38,514 nucleotides of DNA. Origin: CAZDET01 sp964504335 (lineage in GTDB: Bacteria > Bacteroidota > Bacteroidia > Chitinophagales > Saprospiraceae). Of the stretch, positions 24,427-33,461 are shown one piece after another; position 1 is the stretch's first letter; each line of letters starts with the position of its first letter. The stretch lies in assembly GCA_964504335.1 (NCBI GenBank), contig CAZDET010000051.1:1-38514 (forward strand), given 5' to 3'. The translations under genes and the position numbers were made by a program. Under the pieces are notes generated by a model. It was not told the DNA's origin, did not search any database, and saw only the letters and a program-made list of their open reading frames with translations.

Positions 24427-25932
24427 ATGCCGAACGTACGCGACCATATGGCCATCCTTCGCCGCAACGAGCTACTGCTGCTGTTGGGTTTGTACCTGGC
24501 GAGCGGCCTGTTGGGTATTGCGATTTCGAAGGTGGGGCTGATGATCGGCGTGTTGGCACTTGGAGGTCCCATTGGTCTGATGGTGGCGGGTTACTTCATT
24601 TCCAATCCACGGGCTGCTGCCTATTTCGTATTGGTTTGGGGGTTTATCGTCGGTGGTATCGGCCGATATGTCCCTGGCCCGCAGTACGGGCTAATCGTTG
24701 ACGGGGTTCTTTTTCTCGGAATCTTGGGCTGGATTGCCAAGCAGACGTACGAGCACGATTTTAGCGGGGTAAATAATGATGCCGTCAAATCGAGTGCCCT
24801 CTGGTACGGGCTGATTGTTTTGGAGATTATCAACCCGGAGGCGCAGAGTTTTGTGGCCTGGTTTTACGCCATGCGTACCGTAGGGTTTTATCAGTTAATG
24901 ACGTTTGTGCTGGTGACTACCTATTTGCGGAGCTACAAGGATGTCGACCGGGTGATGAACATCATTCTGTGGTTTTCACTGGCGGCTGCCTTTTGGGGGA
25001 TGCGGCAGCGGTTCATCGGGCTCGACCCCTGGGAGGATCGCTGGCTGTACGGTACCGAAGCGCACGTCACGCACGTGTTGTTCGGCGTACTGCGGACCTT
25101 TTCCTTTTATTCGGATGCCGGGCAGTACGGTGCTTCGATGGCGATGATCTTCACGATGGCGGGAATCCTTTTTGTGGGCCCCTGTACCTTTCCAAAGCGG
25201 ATTTTTTACCTGGTGGTTTGTATTTCTTGTCTGGTCGGATTCGGTATTTCGGGTACCCGGGGAGCGCTGGCGGTGCCTGGGGCAGGTGTGATTATTTACC
25301 TTATTGCTACGCGTAATTTGAAAATTCTCATTCCCGGCGCGATACTCTTTTTTACGGTATTCTTCGTGCTCAAATATACCTTCATGTTCCAGAATGTGCA
25401 GGCGGTCGGCCGCATGCGCTCGGCGATGGACCCCAACGACCCTTCGCTGATGGAACGGCTCAAAAACCAACGCACCTTTGCCCGCTACCTCAAAAGCCGT
25501 CCGCTGGGCGGCGGCGTTGGATCGGCGGGCTTCTGGGGGGAGCGCTTCTCGCCCTGGACACTGCTGGCCCAAACCCCGACCGACAGCTGGTACGTGAAGA
25601 CCTGGGCAGAGACCGGGATTGTCGGGATCAGTCTGCACCTGGGTATACTGTTTTTCTATATGGGGAAAGGATTTGGAATCATCTGGACCCTCCGAGATAA
25701 AGAACTAAGACAAAAAGTAATGGCCATGCACGCCGGGCTGGGGGGGATTCTACTAGCCAGCTACGGAAATCAAGTATTTGGGGTGGCTCCCACCGGCACT
25801 ATCCTGAATGTCCTCATTGCCATGATGATTATGTCTCCACACTATGACCGACAGTTGGAAGCAATGAGGCAGGAACGCCGGCGCGAGGCGGACCGATTAG
25901 AGGCGGAAAAGCGCAAGATGTCCATCCAATAA
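24427..25932 (+). CDS. Wzy-like O-antigen polymerase/ligase family membrane protein
   Basis: 501 residues with about ten or more hydrophobic helices, a cytoplasm-like charged C-terminal tail (about 470-501) and the family motifs SGTRGA (275-280) and RPLGGGVGSAG (358-368), followed by a soluble loop with TPTDSWYVKTWAETG. This pattern matches O-antigen ligase/Wzy_C-type proteins, which polymerise or transfer undecaprenyl-linked repeat units in the periplasm. In an operon with Wzx- and Wzc-like proteins a polymerase role is more likely than a ligase role. An AAAGGA stretch lies a few bases before the ATG, a rare Shine-Dalgarno-like signal in this window; an in-frame ATG at 24448 is an alternative start. 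Confidence 0.87.
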   Translation: MPNVRDHMAILRRNELLLLLGLYLASGLLGIAISKVGLMIGVLALGGPIGLMVAGYFISNPRAAAYFVLVWGFIVGGIGRYVPGPQYGLIVDGVLFLGILGWIAKQTYEHDFSGVNNDAVKSSALWYGLIVLEIINPEAQSFVAWFYAMRTVGFYQLMTFVLVTTYLRSYKDVDRVMNIILWFSLAAAFWGMRQRFIGLDPWEDRWLYGTEAHVTHVLFGVLRTFSFYSDAGQYGASMAMIFTMAGILFVGPCTFPKRIFYLVVCISCLVGFGISGTRGALAVPGAGVIIYLIATRNLKILIPGAILFFTVFFVLKYTFMFQNVQAVGRMRSAMDPNDPSLMERLKNQRTFARYLKSRPLGGGVGSAGFWGERFSPWTLLAQTPTDSWYVKTWAETGIVGISLHLGILFFYMGKGFGIIWTLRDKELRQKVMAMHAGLGGILLASYGNQVFGVAPTGTILNVLIAMMIMSPHYDRQLEAMRQERRREADRLEAEKRKMSIQ

Positions 25933-25968
25933 TGAATCAACCACACTCTCCCGCAACCATGAGTACCA

Positions 25969-27138
25969 ATGGAAATGATTTCAATTTTGATTTGCGGCTT
26001 GCTGGGAGTATACCTGGCTTACGCGGGAGGATTCACGCTGTTATTCTCCGTGGCGGCCCTGGTTCCGGAACGGCGGCGCTCCAGGAGGGCAATTGTGCAT
26101 CTGCGCAAGATACTAGTTCTGATACCGGCCTATAAGGAAGATGCGGTAATCGTGGACTCGGCGCGCGCTGCCCTGAACCAGAATTATCCCTCCGATCGCT
26201 ACAAAGTGTGTGTAATCGCCGATCAGTTGCAACCGGCGACTCTGGATCGGTTGCGGGAACTTCCCATCTCGGTTGTGGAAGTACAATTCGAGCAGTCGAC
26301 TAAAGTGAAAGCCTTGAATGCGGCACTGAGAGCCCTTCCTGAAGACCACGATGTTGCCCTGATTCTCGATGCGGACAATGTTATGGAGCGCTCTTTTCTC
26401 CGGCACCTCAATCAACGTTTTGAAGCAGGTGATCGGGCTGTTCAGGGACAGCGGGTGGCAAAGAACGGCCATACCCACACGGCCGTACTGGACGGATTGA
26501 GCGAGGCCGTTAATAACCGTATCTACTGCGCCGGCCACAACCGCCTTGGGCTGTCGGCTCGCCTGGCCGGGTCGGGAATGGCGTTCGAATACAATCTCTT
26601 CCGCGAAGTGATGGCAGAAAATCAGGCCGTCGGTGGGTTTGATAAGGAAATGGAAGTTCAACTTACCAGCCGGGGAGTCTTTCTGCGCTACGCTCCCGAG
26701 GCACAGGTGTTTGACGAAAAAGTAAGTCGGGGAGATCATTTCTACCGCCAACGGCGGCGGTGGTTGTCGGCTCAGTATGCCAACCTGCGCCGCTTTTGGC
26801 CCCTGGCGGTCCGCCAATTGGGGCGGGGGAATGTTGATTGCTTTCACCGCGTGGCTCAGATGGCATTGCCGCCCCGACTACTGCTTCCCGTTTTTCTGGC
26901 CGTATTAACCGCAGGTGCCTGGATGACCGGCTGGTTTCCAATCTTCTGGACCACTGTTTTTGCGGCTAATGTCATCGGAATGAGCCTCGCCATTCCCCGT
27001 AGTTTCTGGGGCAATGGAGGGTGGAAAGCACTGCTGCAATTACCCGGTATTGCCTGGCAAACGTTGCGAGCGGTAGCACACCTTTCCGGGGCCAATCGCA
27101 CCTTCATTCACACGCCCCACGGTACGACCAACGAATAG
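25969..27138 (+). CDS. Membrane GT2 glycosyltransferase, processive-synthase-like
   Basis: 389 residues. One N-terminal membrane helix (about 3-31), a GT2 catalytic domain (46-270), and two or three C-terminal hydrophobic helices (about 285-345). Motifs follow the cellulose/hyaluronan-synthase pattern: LVLIPAYKED (49-58), VCVIADQ, KVKALNAAL, LILDADN with DAD 134-136, an acid block FDKEMEVQL (224-232) and QRRRW (261-265). The QxxRW motif is characteristic of processive GT2 enzymes but also occurs in non-processive membrane GT2s. Start chosen at the ATG of MEMISILICG, 36 bases after the polymerase stop; another ATG at 25932 is in a different frame and leads only to a short ORF. It acts at the inner membrane on a nucleotide-sugar donor. 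Confidence 0.87.
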   Translation: MEMISILICGLLGVYLAYAGGFTLLFSVAALVPERRRSRRAIVHLRKILVLIPAYKEDAVIVDSARAALNQNYPSDRYKVCVIADQLQPATLDRLRELPISVVEVQFEQSTKVKALNAALRALPEDHDVALILDADNVMERSFLRHLNQRFEAGDRAVQGQRVAKNGHTHTAVLDGLSEAVNNRIYCAGHNRLGLSARLAGSGMAFEYNLFREVMAENQAVGGFDKEMEVQLTSRGVFLRYAPEAQVFDEKVSRGDHFYRQRRRWLSAQYANLRRFWPLAVRQLGRGNVDCFHRVAQMALPPRLLLPVFLAVLTAGAWMTGWFPIFWTTVFAANVIGMSLAIPRSFWGNGGWKALLQLPGIAWQTLRAVAHLSGANRTFIHTPHGTTNE

Positions 27139-27165
27139 AAGTTTCGAATTTAAAATTCAATATTC

Positions 27166-27969
27166 ATGAATAAAGGGCCCAAATTTTTTATACGGGCGTT
27201 GCAGACCCGTCTTCCCTTCCTTCAGGACCTGCGGTATCAATTTCAATTTGGTTTGCGTGCCCTACGCCAGCAGACCCACGATCCGGATTTCGATGCTTTA
27301 GGGCTATTGAAAAAGGGGAAAGAACGTGTTTTTCTCGATATCGGCTCCAACCGGGGAGAAGCCATTCAATCGATGTTGATTGGCTACGAAGGGGCAAGTA
27401 CCATCATCGGCTTTGAGCCCAATCCGCTAATTTTCGATAAGCTGCAGCGAACCCACGGACATCGGGAGAATGTCGTGTTGCACGAATGCGGGCTCGGCGA
27501 TCAGCCGTCGCGGTTTTCGCTATTCATTCCCTTTTACCGCCAATGGATGTTCGACGGCCTGGCTTCTTTCAAACGGGAGGCTGCGGCCAGTTGGCTGGTT
27601 CATCGCTTGTGGAACTTTCGGGAAAAACTGCTGACCATCCGCGAGGAGGTGTGTACAGTCAAGCGCCTCGATGATTTTCAGTTGGCGCCCGATTTCATCA
27701 AAATTGACGTCCAGGGATTCGAATTGCAGGTGTTGCAAGGCGGCGTGGAAACGCTTCGTAGCCACCAACCCACCCTGCTAATTGAAAGCATTCAACCCGA
27801 TTTGATGGACTTTCTCCGCGGCTTAGGTTACCGGTTTTACCGCTTCGAAAACGGGCGGTTTGAGGAAGGCAAGGGAAGCCTTAACACCTTCTGCATGACG
27901 GAGCGTGGACGGGTTGATTTTGGTCTTTCCGACGCAAAACAGCAGGTACCGACGAAGTTGGTGGCCTGA
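27166..27969 (+). CDS. FkbM family SAM-dependent methyltransferase
   Basis: 267 residues. The SAM-binding motif VFLDIGSNRGE (55-65), the acidic-loop motif IIGFEPNP (80-87), and a downstream FIKIDVQGFELQVLQGG block with LLIESIQ are the FkbM signature. Family members methylate hydroxyl groups, often on sugars, and are frequent in polysaccharide loci. No membrane segment. Expected to O-methylate a sugar residue of the repeat unit, possibly blocking or capping it. The region before the start holds a short AT-rich palindrome (GAATTTAAAATTC, 27146-27158) of unknown meaning. Confidence 0.9.
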   Translation: MNKGPKFFIRALQTRLPFLQDLRYQFQFGLRALRQQTHDPDFDALGLLKKGKERVFLDIGSNRGEAIQSMLIGYEGASTIIGFEPNPLIFDKLQRTHGHRENVVLHECGLGDQPSRFSLFIPFYRQWMFDGLASFKREAAASWLVHRLWNFREKLLTIREEVCTVKRLDDFQLAPDFIKIDVQGFELQVLQGGVETLRSHQPTLLIESIQPDLMDFLRGLGYRFYRFENGRFEEGKGSLNTFCMTERGRVDFGLSDAKQQVPTKLVA

Positions 27970-27984
27970 TAAAAGAGATTGGAG

Positions 27985-28119
27985 ATGGGAGAAGGAATGC
28001 CCTGGAACATTATTATGATTTTCGCCTGGATCGGCTTCTTTATTGGCTATCGCCGGGCAATGAGTGAGGCAAAAAAACGCGATGAAGAAGAAACTGCTGA
28101 ATATTCTAATGGTTTGTAA
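27985..28119 (+). CDS. Small single-pass membrane protein (44 residues), hypothetical
   Basis: Short ORF between the FkbM gene and the next glycosyltransferase, overlapping the latter's start by 38 bases. The sequence has one hydrophobic helix, PWNIIMIFAWIGFFIGY (6-22), followed by a charged tail rich in Lys, Asp and Glu. If the internal ATG at 27997 is used (40 residues), a GGGAG lies five bases upstream. The positive-inside pattern (RR after the helix) would place the tail in the cytoplasm. It resembles genuine bacterial micro-membrane proteins more than a random frame, but there is no family match I can name. Possibly an accessory subunit of the assembly machinery, or simply a leader coupling translation of the next gene. 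Confidence 0.4.
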   Translation: MGEGMPWNIIMIFAWIGFFIGYRRAMSEAKKRDEEETAEYSNGL

Positions 28120-29233
28120 GTCGCTGCCGGATACCTACGCCGGTGGCATCCAAACCCACGTGTGGGCGTTGAGCGAGGCGCTGTTGCGCCTTGGCCACCG
28201 GGTCACCTTGCTCTCGGGGGGTGCGTTTCACAAGCCGCTGCAGGAAGAATGGATCGAGGGGCGGCGTGTGCTCCGGCTGCCCTATTTTCCGGGGCGCCGC
28301 CTGCCGCTGGTGGCGCGCACGGCCGATGAGCTGGCGTTCAATCTGGCAGTAGACCAGTGGTTGCTCCGGCACGGAGCGGAGTTTGACGTGGTCCATTTAC
28401 AGGGGCGCAGCGGGGGGCTCGTTTCCAATCGATCGCTTCGCATCATACCGGGCGTGGTTACGTATCATGGCCTGCACCGCTACGAGCGGATACCCACGCA
28501 GAGCCTGGATAACTATCTGCGCGATCGCTTGAGCCGCCAGCTGGAGCGCAACCCGCTGGAGCGCTGCCGCGCCCGTATTTGTGTGAGCGATGCTATGGCG
28601 GAAATGGTACGGTCTACCTACGGATCCAATCATGCGCTAGAGATTATTCCCAATGGCATTCGGGAGATGGAAGTTCCCACCGGCACGGTCAATTACCGAA
28701 AGGTGGTGTTTGTCGGGCGTTTGTTTCCGATCAAACGGCTCGACGTATTGATGGATGCCGTACCGTTTTTGCGTCCTGATCTGGAAGTTGAAATTATTGG
28801 CGACGGGCCGTTGCGACCGTCGCTACAGGCACAAATTGATCAGCACGATTGGCAGCAAGTGCGCCTTCTGGGCAGTCTGCCGCAAGCGGAAGTCTATCGG
28901 CGCATGGCGGAGGCACTGGTAATGGTGTTGCCCTCCGAAATGGAAAGCCAGGGGATCGTATTGATGGAAGCCAACTACTGTGGCCGGCCGGTTATCTGCA
29001 CGGACATTCCGGGAACTTCCGGCGTAGTACTACACGAATACAACGGTTTACGAGTGCCGGTGGGCGATGCCCAAAAACTCGCGGAGGGAATTAACCGCCT
29101 TTACGAGAACCCGCAATTGGCGGATGCTATGGGTCGGAATGGCCGCAAGCACGTATTGGAAACGTATAACTGGAAGGCCATTGCTCAACAAACCGAGTCG
29201 GTTTACTATCAAATTTTAAGGGATGCAGCTTAG
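28082..29233 (+). CDS. Glycosyltransferase family 4 (GT4)
   Basis: 383 residues from the ATG at 28082; a GTG six codons upstream (28064) is possible. The N-terminus NILMVCKSLPDTYAGGIQTHV carries the Gly-rich GT4 acceptor loop. The C-terminal half shows IIPNGI, VVFVGRLFPIKRLDVLMDA, VEIIGDGPLRPSL and the E-x7-E motif ESQGIVLME (Glu288 and Glu296) followed by ANYCGRPVICTDIPGTSGVV. It is a retaining glycosyltransferase on the cytoplasmic side of the membrane. Its 3' end overlaps the flippase gene by 11 bases, so translation is probably coupled. Sugar specificity unknown. Confidence 0.92.
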   Translation: MKKKLLNILMVCKSLPDTYAGGIQTHVWALSEALLRLGHRVTLLSGGAFHKPLQEEWIEGRRVLRLPYFPGRRLPLVARTADELAFNLAVDQWLLRHGAEFDVVHLQGRSGGLVSNRSLRIIPGVVTYHGLHRYERIPTQSLDNYLRDRLSRQLERNPLERCRARICVSDAMAEMVRSTYGSNHALEIIPNGIREMEVPTGTVNYRKVVFVGRLFPIKRLDVLMDAVPFLRPDLEVEIIGDGPLRPSLQAQIDQHDWQQVRLLGSLPQAEVYRRMAEALVMVLPSEMESQGIVLMEANYCGRPVICTDIPGTSGVVLHEYNGLRVPVGDAQKLAEGINRLYENPQLADAMGRNGRKHVLETYNWKAIAQQTESVYYQILRDAA

Positions 29234-30527
29234 GCAGGTCGGGCACAATTTCGTAGCAAAGATGCTACCCATGGGCCTGCAAATGCTCGCTTTTCTGGTG
29301 CTGGTTCGCTACCTGAGCCCGGCTCAGATGGGCGAATGGAGTTTTTATTTTCTGATTCACACGTTGATTGAGAAATTTCAAACTTCCTTTATTCAAAATG
29401 GCATGATCCGGCTGATTCGGCGCGAACCGGATTCGGAGGCGTCCATATTAAGTGCGGCCTGGGCACTACAGGCAGGCCTGACGATCGTGCTTGCTCTTTT
29501 GGTAGCGGCGACGTTTCCATTGCTGGCGAGATACTGGGAAATGCCCAATCTAGGTCCGCTTGCCCTTGGCTATCCGCTGGTCGCTATTGGCGCAGCGATT
29601 TTCCAGATGTTTCAAATTTCCCACATGGGGCACGACCGCTTCGATCGGGTCCGCAATGGTGCCGTGGCGCAAAGCTTGACCTGGGCCATAGCCGTGGGGG
29701 TGTTGGGTTATTTCTCTCCGGTCGCTGATTTAGTAGCGTTGCAGTACTTGCAGATAGCTGCTTACGGAGCGGGCATGCTGGCCACCCGCAGTGTTTGGCC
29801 ACGGGTGCGGCCGCTGGGCTCCTGGATGCGACAGTTGATTCAATTTGGAAAGTACAGTACCGCCAGCAGTATGGGCTCTATGCTGTACCTGAAAATGGAT
29901 CTGTTGATCATCGGCTACTTCTGTCCGCCGGTGGCGGTGGGGATGTACAGTGTGGCTACTCGGATAAACAACTACATGGAATTGCCGCTCAACGTAGTTG
30001 CACAGGTGAGCTACCCCCGGCTGAGCGCCACCCTGAAAAACCAACGACTCGCTCCCAGATTACTTCAAGAACCGCTTTCACTGATGTTGGCTATTAGCTT
30101 GCCGGCTGCCGTTCTCGTTTTCATTTTGGCTCCCTGGATCGTTGAAGTGCTCGCCGGACCGGCCTACCGGGAAGTGGCAACCGTCTTGCGCGTGCTGGCC
30201 ACGATGGGTTTGATAAAGCCCTTCGGACGGGTCTTTGGAATTGTGCTGGATGCAGCAGGTTGGCCGCGCCTTAATTTTCGCATCATGTGGCTGAGCTTGT
30301 TGCTCAACATTCTGCTGAATCTGGCGCTTGTTCCTGCTTATGGCTATCTGGGAGCGGGCGTTGCTACGGCACTGGCTACGTGGCTCACTATTGTCGCCGG
30401 GCAGCTCGCTTTACGCCGTCGGATTCGATTACCCGTTCGAGCCGCCTTTTCGGGCATTCTACCCATTTACCGACACCTATTATTCCAACTTCCAAAACGA
30501 TGGTCGTATGGCCCAGGCATTCGTTAG
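29223..30527 (+). CDS. Wzx-like polysaccharide flippase (MOP superfamily)
   Basis: 434 residues, with about 12 hydrophobic helices spread along the length. The N-terminus (FVAKMLPMGLQMLAFLVLVRYLSPAQMGEWSFYF) and the mid-region block GKYSTASSMGSMLYLKMDLLIIGYF followed by VGMYSVATRINNYMELPLNVVAQVSYPRLS match lipopolysaccharide/polysaccharide translocases (Polysacc_synt type). It would flip the undecaprenyl-linked repeat unit to the periplasm for the Wzy-like polymerase. It overlaps the preceding glycosyltransferase by 11 bases and the following methyltransferase by 20 bases. Confidence 0.9.
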   Translation: MQLRQVGHNFVAKMLPMGLQMLAFLVLVRYLSPAQMGEWSFYFLIHTLIEKFQTSFIQNGMIRLIRREPDSEASILSAAWALQAGLTIVLALLVAATFPLLARYWEMPNLGPLALGYPLVAIGAAIFQMFQISHMGHDRFDRVRNGAVAQSLTWAIAVGVLGYFSPVADLVALQYLQIAAYGAGMLATRSVWPRVRPLGSWMRQLIQFGKYSTASSMGSMLYLKMDLLIIGYFCPPVAVGMYSVATRINNYMELPLNVVAQVSYPRLSATLKNQRLAPRLLQEPLSLMLAISLPAAVLVFILAPWIVEVLAGPAYREVATVLRVLATMGLIKPFGRVFGIVLDAAGWPRLNFRIMWLSLLLNILLNLALVPAYGYLGAGVATALATWLTIVAGQLALRRRIRLPVRAAFSGILPIYRHLLFQLPKRWSYGPGIR

Positions 30528-31317
30528 ACTAAGCTATCGCACGAATTCGAATTTAAAACAACAATCCTGGATCAAGCGGGTTGTTGCCCGGTTGATGGGA
30601 TATACCCGGCTAGGCGAATACGCCCGGGCACAAATCTTTCGGCGCATTATCCGCCAGTTATCTTTTGAAAACTGGCAACGGGTATTGGATCTGGGCTGCG
30701 GGCAGGGCACGTACAGCCTATTGTTAGCCGATTTGGTGCCCGACATACAGGTGGTGGCCCTCGATATCGACCCGGTCGCCTGTGATAAATTGGCGAACAA
30801 CATCGACGGCACGCGCTTCGAAGAGCAGATCCAGATTCAATGCCAACCCGTCGGGCAACTGCCCTCCGCTGCTGTGTTCGATTTCATTTTTGCCAACAAC
30901 ACCTTTTCCTACATCCCTGAGGCGGATATGCCCTTTCAGGAGGTCTACGATCGATTGCTCCCAGGGGGGTATTTCCTGATCCGCATGTCGAATAAGACCC
31001 AACGGACCGTGCTGCCCCGCAAGTGGTTTGCGGAGGCAGAGGCCCGTGCTGCGCAAAGATTGCCCGGCAGAGTGTTCGATCTACCCGACCTGGAGGACCG
31101 AATGGAAGCGTGCGGCTTCGAAATCGTGGATAGCCGCCGCACCGATGGGCTCGTAGCCCGATTTGCCTGGGAAATTGCCTGGCTCAGCCGCAGAAAAAGC
31201 CTGGTATTGTATCTCCTGGTACTGCCTGTTGCCAAGTTGCTGATTCATATTGGGCTGCGGGCTCGACTCACCCAAAAGGGAAATGCCATTTACGTACTCG
31301 GTCAAAAAACCTATTAA
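30508..31317 (+). CDS. Class I SAM-dependent methyltransferase
   Basis: 269 residues from the ATG at 30508; the open frame extends 60 codons further upstream inside the flippase gene, but that extension has no domain sense. Motif I is VLDLGCGQG (59-67), the acidic strand end is VVALDIDP (83-90), and a FDFIFANNTFSYIPE block follows as in type-11/type-12 methyltransferases. A hydrophobic C-terminal segment (about 228-252, LVLYLLVLPVAKLLIHIGL) may tether it to the membrane. Probably methylates a sugar, or the lipid-linked saccharide, in this pathway. Overlaps the flippase gene by 20 bases and is three bases before the next glycosyltransferase. Confidence 0.85.
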   Translation: MAQAFVRLSYRTNSNLKQQSWIKRVVARLMGYTRLGEYARAQIFRRIIRQLSFENWQRVLDLGCGQGTYSLLLADLVPDIQVVALDIDPVACDKLANNIDGTRFEEQIQIQCQPVGQLPSAAVFDFIFANNTFSYIPEADMPFQEVYDRLLPGGYFLIRMSNKTQRTVLPRKWFAEAEARAAQRLPGRVFDLPDLEDRMEACGFEIVDSRRTDGLVARFAWEIAWLSRRKSLVLYLLVLPVAKLLIHIGLRARLTQKGNAIYVLGQKTY

Positions 31318-31320
31318 CAC

Positions 31321-32223
31321 ATGGAACGACCTACGATCAGTGTGATTACGGTAAACTACCGGCAGCCAGAGGCTACAATGGATTTACTGCGCTCTATCTG
31401 CCGACAGTCCTTTCAGGATCTGGAAATCATCTTAATCGACAATGCCCCCCAGAAGGATTGTCGGGCTGAATTCGAAGCGATTTCACCAAAAGTGCAGGTT
31501 CGGGTTAATGCGGACAATGTCGGCTTTGCCGCGGCCAACAATCAGGGAATGGCGATGGCGAATGGCCAGTACTTGTTTCTATTGAATAACGACACGGAAG
31601 TATCGGAAGGGTTTTTCCGGGAGTGCCTGCGTCCATTCGAAGACGATTCCGTGGGCGCTATTTCTCCGATGATATGCTACTACGAGCGCCCGGAGATTAT
31701 TCAATATGCCGGCTTTACGGCAGTCGATGCCTGGGGGCGCAACCGAATCATCGGGCACCGAGAAACGGACTTGGGCCAGTTTACCGAGACATGCGATACT
31801 CCCTACGCCCACGGGGCGGCTATGCTGTTGCGCCGCGAAGTGTGGGAACGCGTAGGCAATATGCCCGAATCGTTTTTTTTGTATTATGAAGAACTCGCCT
31901 GGTCGGTACGAATTCGCCGGGCGGGCTACCGCATTCAGGTACATCCAATTGCCAAAGTGCTGCACAAGGCCAGTCTCAGCACCGGCCGCGACTCCCCACT
32001 CAAGACTTACTACCTCCACCGCAATCGCCTGCAGTTTATGTGGCAGTGCGCGGAGGGGCCCTTCCGCAGACAGGCATTTACCCTCTATTACCTGATGGCG
32101 GCCTTTCCGCTCCATTGGTTTCGGTTGCGCCGGCAAGGCCGGATTAAGCACGCCCGGGCCCTGGCGCAAGCAGTAGGAGATGCGCTTTTTGGCCGCTTTG
32201 GGTTCCGATTGATTCATTCCTGA
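31321..32223 (+). CDS. GT2 glycosyltransferase, rhamnosyltransferase-like
   Basis: 300 residues. The N-terminus ISVITVNYRQPEATMDLLRSI, the block NVGFAAANNQGMAMANGQYLFLLNNDTEV (metal-binding NND at 89-91) and the later ESFFLYYEELAWSVRIRRAGY are the pattern of WbbL/RfbN-type rhamnosyl- and related transferases (GT-A fold, inverting). No strong membrane helix, apart from a mild hydrophobic stretch near 255-265. Predicted to extend the lipid-linked repeat unit at the cytoplasmic membrane face. The rhamnose assignment is only by resemblance. Confidence 0.9.
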   Translation: MERPTISVITVNYRQPEATMDLLRSICRQSFQDLEIILIDNAPQKDCRAEFEAISPKVQVRVNADNVGFAAANNQGMAMANGQYLFLLNNDTEVSEGFFRECLRPFEDDSVGAISPMICYYERPEIIQYAGFTAVDAWGRNRIIGHRETDLGQFTETCDTPYAHGAAMLLRREVWERVGNMPESFFLYYEELAWSVRIRRAGYRIQVHPIAKVLHKASLSTGRDSPLKTYYLHRNRLQFMWQCAEGPFRRQAFTLYYLMAAFPLHWFRLRRQGRIKHARALAQAVGDALFGRFGFRLIHS

Positions 32224-32242
32224 ACGATGAAATAATAGATGT

Positions 32243-33421
32243 ATGGAAACGGTATTTTGGGTGTGCGCAGCCATTATGGGCTATACCTATATTGGCTATG
32301 GTCTACTAATTGGATTGCTCAATATATTGCGGCGAAAGCCGGCCGAGCTACAGGATTTGCCGGATGCCAAATTGCCCACTGTTTCAGTAGTGATTCCCGC
32401 CTGGAACGAGGAAGATATTCTGGCACAAAAAATTGATAATACCCTGGCACTGGATTATCCGGAAGAGCTGTTGCAAATCATCGTTATAACGGATGGTTCG
32501 ACGGATGCATCGCCCCGCATTGCAGCGGATGCTGATCGGGTAGAGGCCCTGCACCAGTCGAAGCGCTCTGGGAAAGTCGGAGCCCTCAATCGGGCCAGGC
32601 GGTTTCTCACCGGTGAAATTACAATCATCACGGATGCGAACGCCATGCTCAATCGAGCTGCCATCCGGGAGCTGGTGCGCCCCTTTCAGCAAGTTGATGT
32701 AGGCGGCGTCGCTGGCGAAAAGCGCGTGCAGGTGCCCGATACCGAAGCGGGAGCCTCTGCGGGAGAGGGCATGTACTGGCGCTACGAATCGCAGCTCAAA
32801 GCCTGGGATGCCAATTTGTACTCCGTTACCGGGGCTGCCGGAGAGTTGATGGCACTCCGCACCTCGGTGTTTGAAGAAGTACCAGCCGACAGCATCATCG
32901 AAGATTACTACATTTCACTGAGAATCAACAGCCTGGGGTATCGGGTCGCCTATGCGCCGAATGCCTACGCCCTGGAGACCGGTTCGGCCAGCCTGCGCGA
33001 AGAGCAAAAGCGCAAAATCCGGATTGCCGCCGGAGGGTTTCAGGCAAGTTGGCGGATGCGGCAACTGCTCAATCCGTTTCGCTTTGGATTTTTTAGCATT
33101 CAGGTGCTATCACATCGGGTGTTGCGCTGGACGTTGGCACCCTTGTCCTTCTTTTTGTTGCTGCCGGCAAGTGGATTGGCGGCTCTGCAAGTTGGAGGCT
33201 GTTACACGGTATTCTTTTTCGTACAAGTTGCAGCCTACGGATGGGCCCTTCTCGGATACTATTTACCCGAAGATCGCCAATTGCCCGGCACGCATTTGGC
33301 GGCCTTTATTCTGATGATGCACCTGTCGGTGGTACGCGGATTCTGGCGCTACTTACGGGGCCGCCAGAAGGTGACCTGGGAGCGTGCCCAGCGGGCTGTA
33401 CCCGTGGTGGAAAGGCTGTAA
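32243..33421 (+). CDS. Membrane GT2 glycosyltransferase
   Basis: 392 residues. An N-terminal helix (about 5-28), GT2 domain (46-280) and three or four C-terminal helices (about 285-365). Motifs: VSVVIPAWNEED (48-59), ITDGSTDAS (82-90), KVGALNRA (111-118), a metal site written DAN (131-133) rather than DAD, and IIEDYYISLRI (218-228). In place of QxxRW the segment RKIRIAAGGFQ is found, as in many Bacteroidota membrane GT2 proteins, so DAN and the missing QxxRW are probably subfamily traits rather than damage. Likely adds one sugar to the repeat unit at the membrane. Nineteen bases after the previous GT2. Confidence 0.88.
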   Translation: METVFWVCAAIMGYTYIGYGLLIGLLNILRRKPAELQDLPDAKLPTVSVVIPAWNEEDILAQKIDNTLALDYPEELLQIIVITDGSTDASPRIAADADRVEALHQSKRSGKVGALNRARRFLTGEITIITDANAMLNRAAIRELVRPFQQVDVGGVAGEKRVQVPDTEAGASAGEGMYWRYESQLKAWDANLYSVTGAAGELMALRTSVFEEVPADSIIEDYYISLRINSLGYRVAYAPNAYALETGSASLREEQKRKIRIAAGGFQASWRMRQLLNPFRFGFFSIQVLSHRVLRWTLAPLSFFLLLPASGLAALQVGGCYTVFFFVQVAAYGWALLGYYLPEDRQLPGTHLAAFILMMHLSVVRGFWRYLRGRQKVTWERAQRAVPVVERL

Positions 33422-33461
33422 TACATCAAATTTCAATTCGAAACATTATCCAAAATTCATC

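Noticed and set aside
30328..30507. 60-codon N-terminal extension of the methyltransferase open frame
   Set aside because: Lies inside the flippase gene in another frame; the ATG at 30508 gives the normal methyltransferase start.
31579..32274. 231-codon open frame on the minus strand
   Set aside because: Antisense to the rhamnosyltransferase-like GT2 gene; no family features.
32633..32641. DAN in place of DAD in a membrane GT2 as evidence of inactivation
   Set aside because: The same subfamily in Bacteroidota commonly shows DAN with RKIRIAAG in place of QxxRW, so it looks like a subfamily trait.
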